From assembly GCF_024347375.1 (NCBI RefSeq), contig NZ_AP025471.1, forward strand, positions 124,001-188,000: a stretch of DNA of 64,000 bases, read 5' to 3'. Origin of the DNA: Vibrio coralliirubri. GTDB taxonomy: Bacteria; Pseudomonadota; Gammaproteobacteria; Enterobacterales; Vibrionaceae. Shown piece by piece: positions 44,660 to 53,984 of the stretch (the first letter of the stretch is position 1; each line of letters begins with the position of its first letter). Below the pieces are notes generated by a model, which was not told the origin of the DNA, searched no databases, and saw nothing but the letters and a program-made list of their open reading frames with translations. A program made the translations under genes and the position numbers.

Positions 44660-46015
44660 CTACTTCTGCAATTTCCATAAGAAATAAAAATCACTATTTT
44701 TAGCCACACTGTCGGGTTGTAGTAGTTGGTTGAAATCCGTAGCAGAAGAAGAAAGAGCAGCTGTACCGCCCACAGTTGCAATCAAAGACGCCATATCCGT
44801 TGGTATTATTCCCAAGTACGATCCAACTGTGATTATGCCAGCGCCAAAGACAATGTTTTGGCGACCCTTGGATAAGTATTTCTCTTTATGAGCGCGTAGG
44901 TTTCGATCAATATTAGCTATTTCAGATCTTACAAGGTCAGCAAAGGCTTCTTCTTGCTCTTTGGCATTCAGTCCTTTAATTGTTCCAAGAAATTGTTTTG
45001 TACGCTCTCGGTAGATGTCAAAATACTCTTCATTAGCTTGTCTCAACTCAATAACAGCTTCAGGTGTAGTGTTTTCTGCCACCGTAAGATTATATTTAAA
45101 TGGATTGGTTAATACTTCTGTGTTGATCGCGTTGACATTGATTTTGTTTAAGATATTGAACTGTAAGTCATCGTTAGTGAGGAGGTTTGTGCCATAAAAC
45201 TTAGAGTGCCAATTGTGAAAAGTTATATCATCAAGCAGCGGTTCCAGTAGTAACTTCAAGATACCTTCATTACGTATGTCATCTGTGCTTATCTTGTACG
45301 GTAATCCTCGCATACGCATATCATCGATATACTTGCCTTTGTTCTCATATATATGAAGATACATCTCACGGTGTTCAATAAGGTTACTAGGCCCTTTTAG
45401 GATTAAATGGCCTTTATCAACACCATATTCATCATAACTAGCAGTCACTCTACTCAGAAAATGCTTTTCCAATGCATCGTACAATCGGCTTTCATTTCTA
45501 TATAATTTGTCTTTGTATGGCTCTAGAACGTTATTAATGTAGTCATGGCAAAATGAATGAGTGCTGTTGGCATATTTAATAATCCCAACCTTGAAATAAG
45601 GGCATAAAGCTCGATATATCTTTAGGTTAGCTAGAAGCTCCACTCGAACTTTTGGTATCACACCGGATGATTGGCATATCTTGTAAAGAGACTCAAAAGG
45701 GTTTCTTAAGAACACCTCATCTGCATAGAGGGAGGTAAAGCTAAGCATTTGATCAATTTTTAATAACCGACAGTCAATGGAAGCACATGGGGTATCTAAT
45801 CCACTTAAAGCCGAATTTGCTGTAAATGAGAAAGGACTTTCCTGAGAAGAACCTGTAGAAAAATAATATTTAGTTATCAAAAAAAGAGTTTCGATAAACT
45901 CGAATAATAACTCATCATCTGCATTTTCAATGGCTTCTTGCAAGGTAAGTTGCCCCCCTGACCATATATCAATAACATGGTCAAACTCACCGACAAAGTC
46001 ATCAAAATCGAGCAT
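44660..46015 (-). CDS. unknown 451-residue protein with C-terminal hydrophobic pair
   Basis: Acidic, helix-rich N-terminal 350 residues (DFDDFVGEFDHVIDIWSGGQ at the start, EYFDIYRERTKQFLGTIKGL near 330) then two hydrophobic stretches (NIVFGAGIITVGSYLGIIPT; MASLIATVGGTAALSSSATD). No motif I can name. Its size, single-gene unit and position among other accessory genes suggest a stand-alone defence candidate (inference). Codon use is AT-rich like its neighbours. Confidence 0.65.
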   Translation of the reverse strand: MLDFDDFVGEFDHVIDIWSGGQLTLQEAIENADDELLFEFIETLFLITKYYFSTGSSQESPFSFTANSALSGLDTPCASIDCRLLKIDQMLSFTSLYADEVFLRNPFESLYKICQSSGVIPKVRVELLANLKIYRALCPYFKVGIIKYANSTHSFCHDYINNVLEPYKDKLYRNESRLYDALEKHFLSRVTASYDEYGVDKGHLILKGPSNLIEHREMYLHIYENKGKYIDDMRMRGLPYKISTDDIRNEGILKLLLEPLLDDITFHNWHSKFYGTNLLTNDDLQFNILNKINVNAINTEVLTNPFKYNLTVAENTTPEAVIELRQANEEYFDIYRERTKQFLGTIKGLNAKEQEEAFADLVRSEIANIDRNLRAHKEKYLSKGRQNIVFGAGIITVGSYLGIIPTDMASLIATVGGTAALSSSATDFNQLLQPDSVAKNSDFYFLWKLQK

Positions 46016-46370
46016 TTCAAACCTTTATAAATCAGATGATTACAATTATCGTATTCTAGCAGTTGCACTTTGTTGTGCAAGTCTAGAACCTTTTCCATTC
46101 CTACACTTATCTGAACAGAGTTCAGTGGTGTAGTGCTTTAACTCTAGTTTGTTATGTCCCAAGACGTGGTGGCACACTTCTAAATCACCTTTGCCCAAAG
46201 TCGCCTTGGTTGTGGGTAGGGCAAACTGTCAGGTTAGAACGTAATCCCCTCAAAAAAACTATTAGTTGTATGAGGCATACACGTAACCAAAATTCATAAA
46301 AACACACCCCTGCAATAAAACACTTGATCATAACTGATTGATTTAAATAGAAATTCTACCAAAAATACTA
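46016..46370. other. divergent intergenic region
   Basis: No gene. It includes a GC-richer piece with CAAAGTCGCC and GGCAAACTG that recalls the island repeats weakly, and ends at the promoter below. Confidence 0.4.
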
Positions 46371-46400
46371 TTGACAAAAGCATCACTAGAAATGTAAATT
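46371..46400 (+). promoter_or_regulatory. promoter of the four-gene HAD operon
   Basis: TTGACA (46371-46376) and TAAATT (46395-46400), 18 bp apart, about 30 bp before the first start codon. Confidence 0.6.
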
Positions 46401-46430
46401 ATCGAAAATTCGCATATCAAAGAGGATTCC

Positions 46431-46580
46431 ATGCTAGAAATTTTGCAGTTTATTACGAGCGGATTTTGGGTGTTCGTAGGTTGTACGTTGTTTTTCTGCT
46501 CGGGAGTTAGGTCCATCGGTTGGGCGTTAAACGCAATGCTGTTGGGGTGGCGAGGGATCAGATCTGATGACGTATTCTAG
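46431..46580 (+). CDS. 49-residue membrane protein
   Basis: ATG 46431 after AGAGGATT. It reads MLEILQFITSGFWVFVGCTL followed by FFCSGVRSIGWALNAMLLG, one long or two short hydrophobic helices, and a basic tail (WRGIRSDDVF). It is the first gene after the promoter at 46371 and lies about 30 bp before the next gene, so it belongs to the operon. Function unknown. Confidence 0.6.
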   Translation: MLEILQFITSGFWVFVGCTLFFCSGVRSIGWALNAMLLGWRGIRSDDVF

Positions 46581-46612
46581 GTTAAGTTATTTAACGATTG
46601 ATAGGACAAATA

Positions 46613-47446
46613 GTGAGACTTATGTATTTAACTGATTTACAAGAGGACGCAAAACTGACTCGACAATATGCTTCAGTACGGCTCGATGACGACTATCCTC
46701 AACAAAAAGATTGGCAAATAGCACTACAAAAGTTTTACTTTTCGATCAGCTATGAAGAAAGGCTTGATCTGTTCATAAAACTGAATGAACTCTATAAAAA
46801 TGAAAAAAACATCGAGGAAATGGGGTTACTACGAAATGTGATAGATCTAAATATCCAATCAACCAGTGACATTGATTATTTCGATAATGAATGTATATAT
46901 CTTGTCGAACCCTCAAAAAATCAACAAATCGCGAGTCATGCTCTTTACAGACATCTCAGAAACAACAGTTCAGAGAGTTTCCAAAATCATTACCCAGATA
47001 TCTCGTACGAGTTTAACTGTCAAACATCGATACTGAAAATCAGCCAACCGTTGTTGACAGTCTGTAGTCAGAGGAGAAATCAACTAACTCTCAATCTAGA
47101 AGGTTACATCGAAGGAAATTTAGTTCCAAATAACTTTAAATTTCAGATAGTTAACAAGGGAGATGCTTATTTAAAACTGCCTGAATTTTTAACTAGGAGC
47201 GCCATTAATTCCACTGCCTTGATTAATGCACTGAGACTAGATCTGAGATCACCTTGTGATACTCACGCAGTATCGGAATTAGCAGGGGCAGATACTGAGA
47301 TTAAAATGCTAATCCCGATCCATGATAGTAAGAAGAATCATGTTCCAAAACAGATTTTTCCTACTCGAATCTGTGATGTTAGCCTGAGTATCAAAAATCT
47401 CGAAAGAATAATTACATCGCTAATACATCGGAAAGAATTTGTTTAA
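46613..47446 (+). CDS. unknown 277-residue protein of the HAD operon
   Basis: GTG 46613 lies seven bases after AGGAC; a TTG at 46598 is an alternative start (282 residues). The N-terminal half is helical (KDWQIALQKFYFSISYEERL), the second half strand-rich (NQLTLNLEGYIEGNLVPNNF). It ends in a helix (SIKNLERIITSLIHRKEF). No family recognised. It is followed by a 74-residue protein gene and a HAD phosphatase gene, so the four form one transcription unit. Confidence 0.65.
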   Translation: MRLMYLTDLQEDAKLTRQYASVRLDDDYPQQKDWQIALQKFYFSISYEERLDLFIKLNELYKNEKNIEEMGLLRNVIDLNIQSTSDIDYFDNECIYLVEPSKNQQIASHALYRHLRNNSSESFQNHYPDISYEFNCQTSILKISQPLLTVCSQRRNQLTLNLEGYIEGNLVPNNFKFQIVNKGDAYLKLPEFLTRSAINSTALINALRLDLRSPCDTHAVSELAGADTEIKMLIPIHDSKKNHVPKQIFPTRICDVSLSIKNLERIITSLIHRKEFV

Positions 47447-47470
47447 TTATTAATCATGAGGAGTAATTTG

Positions 47471-47695
47471 ATGAGAGATGAATTGAATATGTTAATCCCT
47501 TTACTAGAAAGTTTCGAGTTGACGAATTCTGCATTTAGAGTAGTAGACCCAAGCTCACTGCCAGCTCATACGCTAGCTGCATTTGATGACTATATGGCAG
47601 GCTCAACTGTTCCCCACCCGATCTACGTATACAGCCACGACTACACTAGATTCTGCCTACTAGTACGCAGAGGTGAAATAGTGATAAATGAATAA
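47471..47695 (+). CDS. unknown 74-residue protein of the HAD operon
   Basis: ATG 47471 follows AGGAG by seven bases; the ATG at 47456 that precedes that site is less likely. It starts MRDELNMLIPLLESFELTNS and ends RFCLLVRRGEIVINE. No family known. Its last eight bases overlap the next start (ATGAATAATG), so translation is coupled. Confidence 0.65.
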   Translation: MRDELNMLIPLLESFELTNSAFRVVDPSSLPAHTLAAFDDYMAGSTVPHPIYVYSHDYTRFCLLVRRGEIVINE

Positions 47696-48152
47696 TGCAA
47701 TTAAAATTATTGCGCTAGATCTTGAGGGTACATTAATCAGCAACGCAATAAGTCAAATTGCACGACCTCATTTGCACTTGTTCCTCGAAGGTTGCAAGGA
47801 CATTACTGAACGAGTGGTAATGTACACGACAGTTAGTGAATCGCGATTTCGTCAGATAGCACGGCTCCTTGTTTCAGAGGGAGTTGCGCCCGATTGGTTT
47901 GCCTCAATGGAGTATGTTGAGTGGTCAAGCCGCAAGAAAAATCTAGCATTTATATGTAATTCGAATGTAGCAAAAACAGTTATCGTCGACGATGTGGAAG
48001 AATATATCGAAAAAAACCAGCGAAGCCGATGGGTCAGTATTAAGCAATTCGCAAGCCCATACCCTGATACCGACAGCCAATTGCTAGAGACTCTGGATGT
48101 ACTGCGATCTTACAACACTGCTGGCTCACAAATACCGAAAAATCAAGGCTGA
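47688..48152 (+). CDS. HAD-superfamily phosphatase, FCP1/NIF-like
   Basis: A 154-residue HAD protein. Motif I is ALDLEGTLI with nucleophile D11; the second acid, normally Asp, is Glu (E13). Motif II is VVMYTTVS (T48 or T49), and the last motif VIVDDVEEY holds D101-D102. LFLEGCKDITERVVMYTTVS resembles the FCP1/NIF core and there is no cap domain insert. It may dephosphorylate a protein or a nucleotide signal. The Glu for Asp change could affect phosphoryl transfer. It closes the four-gene operon. Confidence 0.75.
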   Translation: MNNAIKIIALDLEGTLISNAISQIARPHLHLFLEGCKDITERVVMYTTVSESRFRQIARLLVSEGVAPDWFASMEYVEWSSRKKNLAFICNSNVAKTVIVDDVEEYIEKNQRSRWVSIKQFASPYPDTDSQLLETLDVLRSYNTAGSQIPKNQG

Positions 48153-48743
48153 TGGCACAGTGTAGTGGATGATTGATTTTGGACAATCAATAAGAGGGTT
48201 TGCACTTCCAATAATGGATAGTATTGTTAATTATCATTCATGGGTGTGAGTACTATCATCTTTTTACCCAAACAGGTGCATAACAAATAGTTTGAATCAT
48301 GCACTTATTTATCTGAAATAGGACGCAACCAAGGTTTGGTCACCAAACCTTGGTTGCGTGAATTTTCGATTCAGAGCTTATAAATGACCCAAACTTTAGT
48401 GGCTTCGTAGATGACATACAATGCCTAGTAGTGCGGCTGTATTTACTCATCAAAATTCGGTAAAGAAAAGTCAATAAAACCTCGCAGTGAAATGACACTT
48501 AAATTGTTGTTTATAAATGGATTAAAGATCCTTCAATATACTCGTGTTGGGCATCTGGAGTACCCTCTACCAATGACTCCTAGCACACTTTTGCCCCATT
48601 CCTTTTCAGCGTGAAAGTTCACTCACAATCTGTGACTTTAGATTTGCCTTACCTGTTGTTATCTGAAAAAGTGTCGAAGTAACCTTTTTAAAAATTATGC
48701 GTCATACTGCGATTGGAAAGGCTGCATGATAGGAGTATGAAAG
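48153..48743. other. non-coding region with alpha repeat, VCR half-site and long hairpin
   Basis: No gene in 590 bp. It holds an alpha repeat block (48163-48215, TAGTGGATGATTGATTTTGG), a VCR-like left half GCATAACAAATAG (48278-48290), and a 17-bp perfect hairpin listed separately. Confidence 0.6.
48323..48359. repeat. 17-bp perfect inverted repeat with 3-base loop
   Basis: ACGCAACCAAGGTTTGG and CCAAACCTTGGTTGCGT around TCA. No T run on either side, so not a standard terminator. Confidence 0.8.
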
Positions 48744-49334
48744 GTGGCTAAAAGCCGTCTAAAAAGCGTTAAATGGCTGGGAGTTACCTTGCGAAAACTA
48801 CTTATTGGCATGATGTGTTTGGTTTTAACTTTATCAGCAAACGCTGACTGCGATTCAATGGAGTTTGATTTGATAGGCTCTAAATTGATCGAACATACTG
48901 CTCTGGTCAGTGATGCTTCATTGCATCTCAATTATTCCGAGAGAAGCTCTATAGAGGTTCTCGTTAAAGATATACGTCAAATAGTCAGCTCCAATATGTC
49001 AGCAAACAAATCATATGTAGCTGAATCAAAGGAAAGCTTGTTACGTGCATTGAAACCAGAACAAATCAATGAAGGTGTTGAATTTGAGGTGTTTCTTAAC
49101 TCAATTGACGGTTATAGGGATTCACCTGAATTAGTTAAATCACACATGTATGTAGGGCTATTACGTGCGATAGAATGGGCTATCTATCAAGGTAAAAGCG
49201 TCGCGTTAGTTGACGGTAAACCAGTACGAGAGAGCGAAATGACCCTTTATCAAAACCATACTGACCCGAGTGTTCGTAAGTTAATATACGCGTATCAGAA
49301 CGTAACTTTGTATGAAATATGTGGGCAGATTTAG
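48744..49334 (+). CDS. exported protein of unknown function
   Basis: A 196-residue protein with GTG start after AGGAG. A basic leader (MAKSRLKSVKWLGVTLRKL) precedes a hydrophobic core (LLIGMMCLVLTLSANA) that looks like a signal peptide ending near residue 34. The mature part has C36 and C193, a likely disulfide, and is helical (SSIEVLVKDIRQIVSSNMSA). No family recognised. It stands alone between repeat copies. Confidence 0.6.
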   Translation: MAKSRLKSVKWLGVTLRKLLIGMMCLVLTLSANADCDSMEFDLIGSKLIEHTALVSDASLHLNYSERSSIEVLVKDIRQIVSSNMSANKSYVAESKESLLRALKPEQINEGVEFEVFLNSIDGYRDSPELVKSHMYVGLLRAIEWAIYQGKSVALVDGKPVRESEMTLYQNHTDPSVRKLIYAYQNVTLYEICGQI

Positions 49335-49429
49335 TAGTCATTTAACAAGCGACTAAGATAGATTTCCCTCGCTTGCATTTTTGGTTTGGCTCAAGTTTAG
49401 TGTCTACGGTAGTCAAATTATGATTTGCT

Positions 49430-49605
49430 ACAGTAAAATGGGACACCTCACCAAGCGATTTTCCAATACCTGTTGTTATCCGTACTCCCCTAAATTAGGA
49501 AAATCGCTAACTCAGAAATGTCCAAGAATTTCTCAGGTTGAATTTATACCCGTGTGAATTTTTACCCGTGGCACTTTCTAGCTCGAAAGTGCCACGAAAT
49601 GAGTT
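49430..49605 (+). repeat. island repeat, alpha and beta blocks, copy I
   Basis: Alpha part CCAATACCTGTTGTTATCCG, then CTAACTCAGAAATGTCC, then the beta hairpin TGGCACTTTC-TAGCTC-GAAAGTGCCA (49569-49594). It occupies most of the 393-bp gap before the AAA gene's 3' end. Confidence 0.75.
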
Positions 49606-49727
49606 TATGCACACCAAAAATAACCTTGCTCTGAGCGTAATGTGAACAAATTTTTCTTATGCTTTTTCCTTGCAAGATTAGGGGGATGAAGGTAAGCGAA
49701 CCTCTTCAACTACCTTCATGACGGGTA

Positions 49728-52280
49728 TTAGTTCTTGCGAGATTTAAACTCAGTGTGCCAGTCAATAACGGCATTAATATCGGTATCTAGCTGCTCAGGT
49801 GTGGGTGGCTCTACTGGTGACTCACTTGGCTGGCTATGTTCATGCGCAGAATATTCCCCCATAAGGCGCTCAATAAGATTGCAGTCCTCAATTGTTATCT
49901 TCGCTAAGTTACTAATTTTATTTTTTGTTTGGACATCTCTACGATGACGCTGAACTACATCTGCTAGAAACTCAACTTCAACAACTCTTTCAAGTAGAAT
50001 TCTGAAGTCGCTGCAAATTGATTTCGCCAGAGGTGCATAAACCTCAGTACCATGAGAATCCAATAGCTTTCTTGCTTGAGCTAACCTTTGATTCTTCAGT
50101 TCATTTAAAGCCTTAAGTGGTTTTTTCGCAAACAATGGTACAACTCCGTGCTCTCCGCAGCCCCAATGTTCACGCCTTATGTGTACGCATGTAGGATTCC
50201 CAAGGTCATTTAAGGCTCCCAATAAACTAATTCTATGTGTGAAAACAATAACTTGCCTATATTCTGATAAATCAACAAGTCGTTTTGCAACACACAACTC
50301 ATATGACTGATCTAGCGATGATATCGGGTCATCAAAAATAAACGGGGTAGTTTGAGGTTTACCATTAGTATCAGCTAAGAAAGCAGCAAGACTTACTATT
50401 CGCTGCTCACCCTCGCTTAAAATGTCATGGGACTTACTGCGGGTGAAGCTTTGGTTCACCCCCATCAAGTGCAGCTTGTGCATCACTTTTCCTTTTGATA
50501 CACGCGTTTTGGACAACTGAACATTGATTTTCTTTGCACCAAGATTATTTAGTTCATCGTTGAAACGCTTAACATAAGCATCTGTTATTACTTGCTTTGA
50601 TACTTCACCAGCTTTACGTGTGAACTTTGAGGTACCTAACAATTTGCCCCATTCTTCATATTGCCTGTATTTCTCTAGCCTTTTGACCTCTTGAATGATG
50701 GCGTCAATGTAACCTGAAGCCCATTGTTTTGCTTTGTAGTCATTCAGCTCATTGGTTAGTTTCTCTTTGTTGAAAGCAATTACGTCTTTTTGATGGTTCT
50801 CTATTTCTTTTGCTAGCACCTCTTTTTTTTCTGATAGCGCCGCAATAAGTGAAGTCTCAAATATGAATCCTTGATTTGGAGTATCAGGGTGCTTAACAAG
50901 AGCCTCAGAGACTTTTTCGATTTCTCCCCATATCTTGCTTAAGACAGGGAGCCATTCTTCTTCGACAAGGTTTGAAGCTGCTATTTGAGTCTTTAGGGCA
51001 TCTTTCGTTGGTATTGATGGTAACTTTTTAACTAGGTTGTCAAAATGTAGCTGCGTAGCTTTAACTTCTTTCTCAAGGCTTCCTTGAATGTGTTCCTCAA
51101 AAGACCTAAAACGTTGTTTAGCTGCATCTGAAAGTGGTTGATGGCATAGAACACACTGAGCGTCATTTCCAATATAAGGGGCTTCTCCATCTGGGTATGC
51201 TTCTTTCATAGAGTATTCTTTCGCAGCAACCCAAAGAGCTTTCCAAGTTTGACTTCCAATGCCATTCAGCAAGTTCTCATCAGAGAGGGCTTTAGCACCT
51301 TGCTCCGCTATTTTTTTTGCTGATTCTAGTTTAGCCTTAGATTCATTAATCTTTTCACAAACTAGCGAACTGACCTTTTCGCTTGCCACTAAAACTGAAT
51401 TAGTGAGTTCAGTCAGTTGTATTAGCTCCCGTGATTTCTTGTCTTTTAGTTTTGATGGGGCACCTTTTAGACGCTCACTAAGTTCATTGAGTTTGTTTTC
51501 GTCATCATTGGTAAAATTGAAAAACTCTCTCAGTGTTACTTCCGGTACGTCTGCTTTAAGCCTGTCGTTTATTGCTCGTATATATTTAGACTGCGTTAGT
51601 TCTACTGGAGTGTTGGGTAGAATTTTTACTAATTGAGCTTGCTCTTTATCGAGTAAAGACTTGATTGATGTGGAAACGAACACAAGCTTCTCAAACAGAA
51701 GAACATCAATCGGCACATATGACACTTCATTTTCATTATCAAGGTAAAGACCTCCAGTAGAAGAGTCGAAAATATCTGCTGAACTTATCTCAGGGATAGG
51801 TAGCGAGTTTGCAACCCAGTCAATTTTTTTCGCGCTAACGCCATCAATACTAATAGCACATTTGCTCACCGCCGGAGGCGCTTTAAAAACATTTGGTTTC
51901 AAATCATTGGCATTGTTTTTTCCACATGCCTTTTTGAGGATACGTGTGTAACCTGATTTGCCAGAACCATTATTCCCGTAAACAGCAGTGAGTTTCTGTT
52001 CGAAGGTTAAAGGAGAGCGAGGGTTTAGGTCGTCGATACCTTCAACTTCACCAATTGACTTAATCCATATTTGATTGGCGGTGCTTGATTCTTCGTTGAA
52101 TTGTCCAAAGTCTAATGCCTCGGTGCATGACTGACCTTTTGGAGTTTTTAACAACTCTTTAAACTCTATGATTTTATCTTGTGTGATTTCTTCTTGTTTT
52201 AATATGGCCTGAGCCGCCAATTGAACCCAGTAAGGTTGAGTATGTAACCAGTTGATAATGCCTTCTCTCACGCTACCCAT
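49728..52280 (-). CDS. RloC/PrrC-like AAA ATPase with zinc hook
   Basis: An 850-residue SMC/Rad50-like ATPase of the AAA_13 group. Walker A is YGNNGSGKSGY (near 103-112), the zinc hook CVLC lies near 376-379 between two coiled-coil arms, the signature LSEGEQRIVSLAAFLAD and Walker B TTPFIFDDPISSLD follow near 640-680. RloC anticodon nucleases share this plan. The C-terminal region has R-x3-E in FRILLERVVE and, about 49 residues on, EHSQPSE; PrrC-type nucleases use R-x3-E-x31-H, so the spacing of the histidine is not the classical one and nuclease activity is uncertain. ATG 52280 is chosen since GGAG lies eight bases before it. It is a single-gene unit, as usual for RloC, which blocks phage growth by cutting tRNA. 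Confidence 0.75.
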   Translation of the reverse strand: MGSVREGIINWLHTQPYWVQLAAQAILKQEEITQDKIIEFKELLKTPKGQSCTEALDFGQFNEESSTANQIWIKSIGEVEGIDDLNPRSPLTFEQKLTAVYGNNGSGKSGYTRILKKACGKNNANDLKPNVFKAPPAVSKCAISIDGVSAKKIDWVANSLPIPEISSADIFDSSTGGLYLDNENEVSYVPIDVLLFEKLVFVSTSIKSLLDKEQAQLVKILPNTPVELTQSKYIRAINDRLKADVPEVTLREFFNFTNDDENKLNELSERLKGAPSKLKDKKSRELIQLTELTNSVLVASEKVSSLVCEKINESKAKLESAKKIAEQGAKALSDENLLNGIGSQTWKALWVAAKEYSMKEAYPDGEAPYIGNDAQCVLCHQPLSDAAKQRFRSFEEHIQGSLEKEVKATQLHFDNLVKKLPSIPTKDALKTQIAASNLVEEEWLPVLSKIWGEIEKVSEALVKHPDTPNQGFIFETSLIAALSEKKEVLAKEIENHQKDVIAFNKEKLTNELNDYKAKQWASGYIDAIIQEVKRLEKYRQYEEWGKLLGTSKFTRKAGEVSKQVITDAYVKRFNDELNNLGAKKINVQLSKTRVSKGKVMHKLHLMGVNQSFTRSKSHDILSEGEQRIVSLAAFLADTNGKPQTTPFIFDDPISSLDQSYELCVAKRLVDLSEYRQVIVFTHRISLLGALNDLGNPTCVHIRREHWGCGEHGVVPLFAKKPLKALNELKNQRLAQARKLLDSHGTEVYAPLAKSICSDFRILLERVVEVEFLADVVQRHRRDVQTKNKISNLAKITIEDCNLIERLMGEYSAHEHSQPSESPVEPPTPEQLDTDINAVIDWHTEFKSRKN

Positions 52281-52430
52281 TCGCAATACTCCGGTAAACT
52301 TTTGATTGATATTCGATAGGGACGATTAAAGCATGCATTCGTAGATGTGAATATGCGACCGTTTTAGTAAGATCTAAAAACCTGATACAGAGCAAATAAT
52401 TGGGCGGTTAAATCTTTGTTTGCCTACATG

Positions 52431-52785
52431 TAGTGGATGAGTGATTTTGGCCAATCAATAAGAGGATTTGCAATACCTCAGGTTGTTCGTTAAATGCTGA
52501 TTTAGCGAAGCCTGTAGCTCATTTATGTCCAGCGGCTTCATAGGTCTGAAGTTTTACTCGTGGCACTTTTCTCAAATAGTGCCACCTAGCTCAGAACTGC
52601 CCCTAAACTTCTTAGCCTCAACAAACCAGTCACCTGAAGAGCGCCGCATTAGACCAAATTATCTTAATCTATTAAGCAGCGTCTTATGCGGAGATTATCG
52701 GCACTTTGCCCTGAAACTGCCTCTCGTTTCACACAACCGTTTGATATACCTTGAGGTCTGCAATTAGTGATAGCAAGATAGACTA
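52431..52785 (+). repeat. island repeat, alpha plus long beta block, copy J (most complete)
   Basis: Alpha block from TAGTGGATGAGTGATTTTGG (52431) through TTTGCAATACCTCAGG; beta block from 52524 with hairpin TGGCACTTTT-CTCA-AATAGTGCCA (52561-52584), then CCTCTCGTTTCACACAACCG and TTGATATACCTTGAGG to the end. It is homologous to 40431-40697 along its second part. It fills most of the 597-bp gap upstream of the next gene. Confidence 0.8.
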
Positions 52786-52877
52786 ACGCAATCATTCAAG
52801 AAACCCACTTATAAAACAGTATTTGTTTATCACAGCCTTGCCAATTCATTGGCATCAATCTGATTTAGGAGCACTAG

Positions 52878-53369
52878 ATGAAATATTTAGGCTTTATTTT
52901 GGCATTCTGTATTTGGATTTTTGCTAATGGCTTTTGGGAAATGGCAAAAGCCCCAGAGCATTACAGTTCATGTCAGCAAATAGAGTGGGCACAGAACCAC
53001 AATAAAAGCACATTCCGCCCTGATGAATCCCTAGCTTTATGGGTGCTACAAAAAATAAAATGTGACAAAGCCTCTAGAAACAATGTCTCCAAGGATATGA
53101 GTCAAAACCCTATGGCAATGGCTTATATATGCTGGCAACTGGCGAACCAATCGGGTCGTGAAACTGACTCAGACCTGTTTGCTCAAATGATATCTATGGT
53201 CAGAAAAAATCCTGAGTTCAAGCCTGAACTACATATAGAGTTTGTAGGTTATGCAGCACAAGAAGTATTGAAGATGGATTTTGAACAGCGTCAGAGTGTA
53301 TACAACGCTGGTTGTTCTGTACCATTAAACAATATAAAGAGAGCATCAGAGCAAGGTATGCTGAACTGA
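52878..53369 (+). CDS. exported or membrane-anchored protein of unknown function
   Basis: A 163-residue protein; ATG follows TAGGAG. The N-terminal hydrophobic helix (MKYLGFILAFCIWIFANGFW) is a signal anchor. The remaining, probably periplasmic, part has four cysteines (CQQ, KCDK, CWQL, GCSV) that could form two disulfides and is helical. No named family. Single gene with its own beta-repeat upstream. Confidence 0.6.
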   Translation: MKYLGFILAFCIWIFANGFWEMAKAPEHYSSCQQIEWAQNHNKSTFRPDESLALWVLQKIKCDKASRNNVSKDMSQNPMAMAYICWQLANQSGRETDSDLFAQMISMVRKNPEFKPELHIEFVGYAAQEVLKMDFEQRQSVYNAGCSVPLNNIKRASEQGMLN

Positions 53370-53561
53370 TAACAGTTGGCATTTTGGTATGGTGGAGTTC
53401 AGTGGCTATGATGGATTTTTTTAAGTTCAGCGGTGTGATCTTAACTATCAATATTGGACATTAAGCTATACGAGTTGGACAGCCCGGACACCCTTTCTTC
53501 AGACCTTTGAAAGGGAATAGTGCATAACCAATAGATTAAGTAAGATCGGTTGGAGGGATGG

Positions 53562-53951
53562 ATGTTTAATGTATTAAAGAACAGATGGTACACAGCGAAA
53601 GTTCAAGCCGAAGTTGGGGCGCAGTTCGAGCAGGAAGTTGATGGTGTACTTAATGTATCGCTAAGGAAGCAACGCTTTATCAATGCTGTTGTTGCTTCTG
53701 TACCAGTTGAAAACCTGCAAACGGCTAGAAAGCATGAAGTTAAAATGTTCTACATCGCTTTGATTTCACTTGCGGCTTATCTTGCTGAAGTTATGAAAGA
53801 AAACATAGCATCAGATCATGAGATGGAGGCTGCTGTTTGTTTGTGCCTAATAAACAGAATCGAACGTGTTAACTTGGGCTGTGTAAGCGAACACGAGCGC
53901 TCAATGGTCTATTCAGCAATGCAGACACTTGAAATGTTTCAGACAAAATAG
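53562..53951 (+). CDS. unknown 129-residue helical protein
   Basis: ATG 53562 after GGAGG (the ATG at 53550 overlaps that site). It begins MFNVLKNRWYTAKVQAEVGA and is helical with a moderately hydrophobic middle (VKMFYIALISLAAYLAEVM). Two cysteines occur late in AAVCLCLINRIERVNLGC. No family recognised. Its upstream gap has a weak VCR-like half-site (GCATAAC near 53522). Confidence 0.6.
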   Translation: MFNVLKNRWYTAKVQAEVGAQFEQEVDGVLNVSLRKQRFINAVVASVPVENLQTARKHEVKMFYIALISLAAYLAEVMKENIASDHEMEAAVCLCLINRIERVNLGCVSEHERSMVYSAMQTLEMFQTK

Positions 53952-53984
53952 AAGTCATCGCATTTAAGGTAGCTGTTAACTCAG

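Noticed and set aside
52525..52767. 80-codon frame as a gene
   Set aside because: It coincides with the repeat block J, which also occurs without an open frame at 40431.
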